A DNA stretch of 9,147 nucleotides from Balneolales bacterium (lineage in GTDB: Bacteria > Bacteroidota > Rhodothermia > Balneolales > Natronogracilivirgulaceae): assembly GCA_007127665.1 (NCBI GenBank), contig SKYY01000037.1, positions 1 to 9,147 of the forward strand, given 5' to 3'. A program made the translations under genes and the position numbers. Position 1 is the stretch's first letter. Each line of letters starts with the position of its first letter. Of the stretch, positions 5,401-9,147 are shown one piece after another. The notes beneath the pieces are model-generated. The model worked only from the letters and a program-made list of their open reading frames with translations, had not been told where the DNA came from and did not search any database.

Positions 5401-7971
5401 TCATCCAACTTTTTGCTTGATCAGATCAAGTACCGCACCCATGTCCAGGGATTCCGGATCCCTGTTCTTGGGGATACTGATATTCTTTTTCCCATACTTG
5501 ATGTAGGGTCCGTAACGGCCGGTCATTATCTGGATTTTTTCACCGCGTTCCGGATGTTCGCCCATATCCCTGATGACCGATGAGGTTTTACCCTTCTGCT
5601 TCTGAGCTTTCTTTTTCAGCAGTTCCAGGGCGCGTTCAAGACCAACTTCCAGGACATCATCGTCCTTGCTCAGTGATTGGAAGGTCCCGTCATGGACCAC
5701 ATAGGGCCCAAAACGGCCAACACCTGCCTTGACCTCCTTGCCGGTTTCGGGATGCTGCCCCACGGTCCTGGGCAGGGAGAGCAACTTCAATGCCGTCTCC
5801 AGATCCACATCGGATTCCTTCATTCCCTTTGGAAGGGAAACCCGCTTCGGCTTTTTGTTTGATTCCGTGACTTCGCCCAGCTGGACATAAGGGCCAAACC
5901 GGCCGCTCAGCAGATATACCGCCTGTTCCGTTTCCGGATCCTGCCCGATCGACTCCGGCCCCTGCTCACTCTTTTTTACCAGTTGCTTCAGCTTCTCCAC
6001 CGTTATATCGCTCGGGGCCATATTGTCCGGAATCGAGCCCATCACCTCTTCGCCGTCTTCCTTTTTCGCTTGCACGTAAGGACCAAACCGGCCTAGAAAG
6101 ACACGCATGCCGTTGAGTCCATCTACAGGAAGGGAAATATGGCGGGCATCCTGCGGATCGATTCGCGACTCCTGCTCTTCCACCATGTTCTTCAATCCCT
6201 TTTCCCCTTCGTAGTAGGATTTCAGGTATTTGAGCCGGTCTTCTTTCCCGCTGGCAATATCATCCAGCCTCTGCTCCATCTGGGAGGTGAACTGCTCATC
6301 CACCAGATGCGGGAAATGCTTTTCCAGCAGTTCCGTAACAGCAAAGGCGGTAAACGTCGGGACCAGCGCATTGCCTTCCTTCCGGGCATAGTCCCGCTCC
6401 ATGATCGTGCCAATGATAGTGGCATAGGTGCTGGGACGGCCAACCCCGTCCTTTTCCAACTGCTTGACCAGGCTGGCTTCCGTGAAACGGGCCGGTGGCT
6501 TTGTTTCATGCTCAACGGGGATAACCTCATGGCAATCCAGCCGCTGATCCTGCTTCAACTCGGGTAGCGGAGTATCCCGGTCTTCCAGCACAGCTTCCGG
6601 ATCATCACTGCCTTCCACATAGGCCCGGAAAAAGCCGGGGAAAAGAACTTTCTTGCCGGTCGCCTTGAACTGCGCTTTGGATTTCTCCGCCACCGCTTCA
6701 ATAACGGCCGTTGTGTGCGAAATCCGTGCATCCGCCATCTGCGTGGCCATGGTCCGCTTCCATATCAGGTCGTAGAGCTTTGCCTCCCTGCCGGTCAGAG
6801 GCGTGTCGGATGGCGTGCGGAACTGGTTTCCGGCGGGACGGATGGCTTCGTGTGCCTCCTGTGCGCCCTTGGCTTTTTTCGAATAGGTTCGCACTTTCGG
6901 ACTCAGATAGTCTTCGCCATACATACGCTCTACAGCAGAACGGGCCGCATTGATGGCCTGACCTGACAAATTCGTTGAATCGGTACGCATGTACGTGATA
7001 TAGCCTTCCTCGTAAAGCTTCTGGGCAATGCGCATCGTATCCCTGGCCGAGTAACCGAACTTCCTGTTGGCTTCCTGCTGAAGCGTGGAAGTGATAAATG
7101 GCGGAGCAGGAGTCCTTTTCTGGGTTTTTGACGCAACGCTCTTGACACTCCACTGCGCTGCGGCAAGCTCCCCCTGCAAGCTCTCTGCCTGCTCCCTGTC
7201 CAGCAGCACAAGCTTGTCCGGTTTCTTCAACTTGCCCGTGGACTCGTCAAAATCCTTTCCGCTGGCAAGCCGCAGATCGTCAAGGTGCGTCATCTGCGCT
7301 TCGAAAGTTCCGTTGTCCTTCTGCTCCGACGCCCCGGATTTGCCCAGCACCGCTTTCAGATCCCAGTAGCTGCCGCTTCGGAACCGCATCCGCTCACGCT
7401 CCCTGTTCACCAGCAGCTGAACGGCAACCGACTGAACCCTTCCGGCCGACAAGCCCGGACCGATTTTCTTCCAAAGCAACGGCGATATCGTGTATCCGGC
7501 CAGACGGTCCACGACCCGCCGGGCCTCCTGGGCATCCACTAGATCCATGTTGATATCCCGGAATTCCCGCAGCGCATGCAGAATGGCATCCTCCGTGATT
7601 TCGTGGAAAACCATTCGCTTGACCGGGATCTTTGGTTTCAGCTCATCAACGATATGCCAGGAAATTCCCTCGCCCTCACGGTCTTCATCCGTCGCCAGGA
7701 TCAGCTCATCGGCCTCCTTGATGAGCTTCTTTAGACGCGTAACCGTCTTTTTCTTTTGCGGAGAAACCACATACAGCGGCTCATAATCATTGTCAACATC
7801 GATCCCGAGGTTGGCCCATTTGTTCTTTTTCAGCTTCGCGGGAATCTCCTTTGCAGATGCCGGCAAGTCGCGGATATGACCGTTGCAGGAATCCACGGAA
7901 ACAGATTTCGGCAGAAATTTTTTAATGGTTTTCGCTTTGGTCGGCGACTCGACTATTATGAGCGATTTCAT
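5401..7971 (-). CDS. topA: DNA topoisomerase I (type IA)
   Basis: Relaxes negative supercoils by cutting one strand through a 5'-phosphotyrosine link. From ATG 7971 the protein is 856 residues and begins MKSLIIVESPTKAKTIKKFL, the typical Toprim start, with catalytic Glu8. The acidic metal-binding motif is TDEDREGEG (Asp95, Asp97, Glu99). The catalytic tyrosine is Tyr327 in GYITYMRTDSTNLS. The conserved arch and cleavage segments RVVDRLAGYTISPLLWKKIGPGLSAGRVQSV (in parts, about 152-182) and VGRPSTYATII are present. The C-terminal third lacks Cys4 zinc ribbons and instead has four repeats centred on GRFGPY or GRYGPY, as in Bacteroidota-type enzymes. An upstream in-frame TTG at 7983 adds four non-conserved residues and is not preferred. 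It is followed at 10 bp by the unknown gene and preceded by the peroxiredoxin gene on the same strand. The key residues are intact. Confidence 0.97.
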   Translation of the reverse strand: MKSLIIVESPTKAKTIKKFLPKSVSVDSCNGHIRDLPASAKEIPAKLKKNKWANLGIDVDNDYEPLYVVSPQKKKTVTRLKKLIKEADELILATDEDREGEGISWHIVDELKPKIPVKRMVFHEITEDAILHALREFRDINMDLVDAQEARRVVDRLAGYTISPLLWKKIGPGLSAGRVQSVAVQLLVNRERERMRFRSGSYWDLKAVLGKSGASEQKDNGTFEAQMTHLDDLRLASGKDFDESTGKLKKPDKLVLLDREQAESLQGELAAAQWSVKSVASKTQKRTPAPPFITSTLQQEANRKFGYSARDTMRIAQKLYEEGYITYMRTDSTNLSGQAINAARSAVERMYGEDYLSPKVRTYSKKAKGAQEAHEAIRPAGNQFRTPSDTPLTGREAKLYDLIWKRTMATQMADARISHTTAVIEAVAEKSKAQFKATGKKVLFPGFFRAYVEGSDDPEAVLEDRDTPLPELKQDQRLDCHEVIPVEHETKPPARFTEASLVKQLEKDGVGRPSTYATIIGTIMERDYARKEGNALVPTFTAFAVTELLEKHFPHLVDEQFTSQMEQRLDDIASGKEDRLKYLKSYYEGEKGLKNMVEEQESRIDPQDARHISLPVDGLNGMRVFLGRFGPYVQAKKEDGEEVMGSIPDNMAPSDITVEKLKQLVKKSEQGPESIGQDPETEQAVYLLSGRFGPYVQLGEVTESNKKPKRVSLPKGMKESDVDLETALKLLSLPRTVGQHPETGKEVKAGVGRFGPYVVHDGTFQSLSKDDDVLEVGLERALELLKKKAQKQKGKTSSVIRDMGEHPERGEKIQIMTGRYGPYIKYGKKNISIPKNRDPESLDMGAVLDLIKQKVG

Positions 7972-8098
7972 CCGTAACGTCAAAATTTAATGATTCAGGC
8001 CCGTATGCCGTATTCATGACAGCGTGCACCGTCAACGCCATCCACAATATATGCAACAAAATGGATGCTACTGCAAACCGGCCGATTTCGTACTCTGA

Positions 8099-8137
8099 CG
8101 GTCAGGAAACCCGGCTGACCGCGTGCCATCCGGCACG
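8099..8137 (-). other. Two abutting perfect hairpins between the peroxiredoxin gene and topA
   Basis: Hairpin one (8122-8137) has arms CGTGCC and GGCACG with a 4-nt loop, starting 9 bp past the peroxiredoxin stop codon. Hairpin two (8099-8121) directly adjoins it, with arms CGGTCAG and CTGACCG and a 9-nt loop. Both are perfect. No T tract follows on the minus strand, so this is not a standard intrinsic terminator. It may be a factor-dependent 3' end, an RNA stabiliser, or part of the topA leader. Confidence 0.6.
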
Positions 8138-8145
8138 GCCACCGT

Positions 8146-8625
8146 TCAGGATTCCAGCTCGTCAATTTTTTTCAAGAGTTCTTCAGCATGTCCGGCCGTA
8201 TCGACCTTCTCAATAACGGCTCTGACAGTTCCATCCGTATCAATAAAATAGGCAGAACGGGACGGGCCGGAAAAAGTCTTGCCATACATTTTTTTCTCGA
8301 CCAGCGAGTCCGTTGCTTTTGCAAATTCATGCTCCGGATCAGAGGCAAGAATATAGCCAATTCCCAGTTTCTCAGCGTACTTTTTGTGAGAATTGCAGGA
8401 ATCTTTGCTGATCGCAACCACTTTGTATCCTTTTTCCAGTATCTCCGCCGACTTTTCAGCCAGGCTTTTGTTCTGCCGGTCACATCCACCAGTATTGTTT
8501 TTCATATACACCGAAACAATGACCGGACGGTCCAGAAGCTCCGATAATGCGACGCTTTTTTGCTCACCGCCATCCACAATGTCCAGTTTGATCGATGTGT
8601 CGATTTTCTCACCAGGCTTGATCAT
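8146..8625 (-). CDS. bcp: Peroxiredoxin, BCP/PrxQ type, divergent
   Basis: A 159-residue thioredoxin-fold peroxidase expected to reduce peroxides in the cytoplasm; no signal peptide is seen. The fold is supported by LDRPVIVSVYMKNNTGGC (about 31-48), SHKKYAEKLGIGYILASDPEHEFA (about 79-102, in two parts), KKMYGKTFSGPSRSAYFID (with the conserved Arg of the active site) and the C-terminal GHAEELLKKI. The peroxidatic cysteine is Cys48 in NTGGCD, replacing the family NTPGCT. The family proline of Pxxx(S/T)xxC is Met41 here, while Thr45 is kept. The usual resolving cysteine five residues later is Asn. A second cysteine, Cys77 (SKDSCNSH), is 29 residues after Cys48 and could be an alpha-3-type resolving cysteine. 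ATG 8625 has an excellent GGAGG at 8-nt spacing. It lies upstream of topA on the same strand, with a 174-bp gap containing two hairpins. Confidence 0.85.
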   Translation of the reverse strand: MIKPGEKIDTSIKLDIVDGGEQKSVALSELLDRPVIVSVYMKNNTGGCDRQNKSLAEKSAEILEKGYKVVAISKDSCNSHKKYAEKLGIGYILASDPEHEFAKATDSLVEKKMYGKTFSGPSRSAYFIDTDGTVRAVIEKVDTAGHAEELLKKIDELES

Positions 8626-8633
8626 TTCCCTAT

Positions 8634-8638
8634 CCTCC
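8634..8638 (-). promoter_or_regulatory. Strong Shine-Dalgarno of the peroxiredoxin gene
   Basis: On the minus strand GGAGG is followed by ATAGGGAA and then ATG. This supports the chosen start and shows that the host uses anti-Shine-Dalgarno pairing for at least some genes. Confidence 0.85.
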
Positions 8639-8762
8639 AGTGTTTTGTTTTGAATGTGCTGTTTCTTCTATAGATCAAAAAAGTCCTTAATCCTTACAGA
8701 TGCAAACCCTGATTTTCGTGATCCGGTTCCGTTCCCGCGCCAACATCCCATTTGAATCCATA

Positions 8763-8778
8763 GGCAGAAACAACCTAT
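8763..8778 (-). promoter_or_regulatory. Copy B of a shared 16-bp intergenic motif
   Basis: On the minus strand this reads ATAGGTTGTTTCTGCC, one base different from the copy upstream of the porin gene. It lies about 140 bp upstream of the peroxiredoxin start and about 100 bp from the divergent amn start. Same orientation and nearly the same distance to the downstream start make a regulatory role possible, but two copies are too few to prove it. Confidence 0.3.
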
Positions 8779-8830
8779 CTTGTCTTGCACGGGAATTTGG
8801 ATCAGACCGGTGAATACAGCGGTATCTTTC

Positions 8831-8843
8831 GCCGGGTCCCGGC
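8831..8843. other. 13-bp perfect palindrome upstream of amn
   Basis: GCCGGG-T-CCCGGC is a perfect inverted repeat with a single central base, ending 37 bp before the amn ATG. The one-base centre makes it more likely a protein-binding site in DNA than a good RNA hairpin. GC-rich palindromes of this size also occur by chance. Confidence 0.35.
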
Positions 8844-8880
8844 CAGTCCGCCACACCCGAGGCACCACACACAATCCCCT

Positions 8881-9147
8881 ATGACACATTCGCCCAAACT
8901 CACCATAAGCGACTCCGAAGCCGACCAGAAAACCCTGCTCGGACAGATAGACGAGGCCTGTGATCTCATGGACGAGATCTACATGGATGGATACTATCCG
9001 AAAATGAAGGTGACACGGTCCTGGTCAGAGCACAACCCCGTGATCGAAGGCGAGTTCGCCAAACCCGCAGTCTACCGCTGGTATCTCAAACGTGAACTGG
9101 CCAAACTGGTCCGTGCCGGTGCCGAGGTCACCATATCCCCGTCCCGC
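8881..9147 (+). CDS. amn: AMP nucleosidase, N-terminal part (cut by the window end)
   Basis: Only the first 89 codons are present, open to the last base. AMP nucleosidase hydrolyses AMP to adenine and ribose 5-phosphate, in purine salvage and control of the AMP pool. The N-terminal domain of this family is recognisable: a first helix (QIDEACDLMDEIYMDG, about 22-37), then YYPKMKVTRSWSEHNP (about 38-53), GEFAKPAVYRWYLKRELAKL (about 57-76) and GAEVTISPSR (about 80-89). This matches the order in E. coli Amn: a YPSLTVTW-like strand, a GRF...P..R.YL segment, and ISVEPS. The catalytic nucleoside-phosphorylase-like domain would lie beyond the window. The start is ATG 8881; no clear Shine-Dalgarno is seen. 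It is divergent from the peroxiredoxin gene with a 255-bp shared upstream region. It could be another member with this N-terminal domain, but Amn is the best call. Confidence 0.82.
   Translation, partial: MTHSPKLTISDSEADQKTLLGQIDEACDLMDEIYMDGYYPKMKVTRSWSEHNPVIEGEFAKPAVYRWYLKRELAKLVRAGAEVTISPSR

Noticed and set aside
8016..8216. Plus-strand 66-codon frame between topA and the peroxiredoxin gene
   Set aside because: It runs through the double hairpin and antisense into the peroxiredoxin gene, with no ribosome site and no recognisable features.
8668..8889. Minus-strand 73-codon frame in the bcp/amn gap
   Set aside because: It overlaps the amn start, contains the palindrome and the 16-bp motif, and has no domain or good ribosome site; probably non-coding regulatory DNA.

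Overview
The window looks like a piece of chromosome from a moderate-GC Gram-negative bacterium, most likely of the Bacteroidota/Rhodothermota/Balneolota group. This placement is an inference. It rests on a type IA topoisomerase that ends in four GR(F/Y)GPY-type repeats instead of the zinc ribbons seen in E. coli, on a Bacteroidota-like DnaX C-terminal domain, and on a beta-barrel porin with a signal peptide and a terminal phenylalanine. I see no phage, IS element, CRISPR array, tRNA or rRNA.

Left part (1-3224, plus strand): dnaX (clamp-loader tau subunit), ybaB/ebfC (nucleoid-associated protein) and recR (recombination mediator) form the classic dnaX-ybaB-recR cluster. dnaX is the most unusual gene here. 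It lacks the cysteine-rich zinc module between Walker A and Walker B. It also carries an in-frame 24-bp Gln/Pro/Ala/Ser minisatellite in its linker, and has A6 Lys-Lys tracts just upstream of -1 frame stop codons that could yield a short, gamma-like product.

Middle (3225-4820): a 186-bp gap with a 22-bp triplicate direct repeat separates recR from a convergent minus-strand gene for an OprO/OprP-like outer-membrane porin. Its roughly 270-bp upstream region is AT-rich in part and contains a 16-bp motif repeated elsewhere in the window.

Right part (4821-8625, minus strand): reading leftwards, a divergent peroxiredoxin of the BCP/PrxQ type, then topA, then a tightly linked unknown protein starting about 10 bp after topA. 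The peroxiredoxin lacks the usual active-site proline and the alpha-2 resolving cysteine, but has a second cysteine 29 residues after the first. Two abutting perfect hairpins lie between the peroxiredoxin gene and topA.

Right edge (8881-9147, plus strand): the first 89 codons of a gene that I recognise as AMP nucleosidase (amn), divergent from the peroxiredoxin gene and cut by the window end.

Most of the window is core DNA metabolism: replication (dnaX), recombination repair (recR, ybaB) and supercoiling (topA). A peroxide-detoxifying enzyme, a nucleotide salvage enzyme and a porin are added around it. I found no convincing new multi-gene system. The best leads are lineage-specific variations on core genes: the zinc-less DnaX with its repeat and possible frameshift, the unknown gene coupled to topA, and the altered peroxiredoxin.
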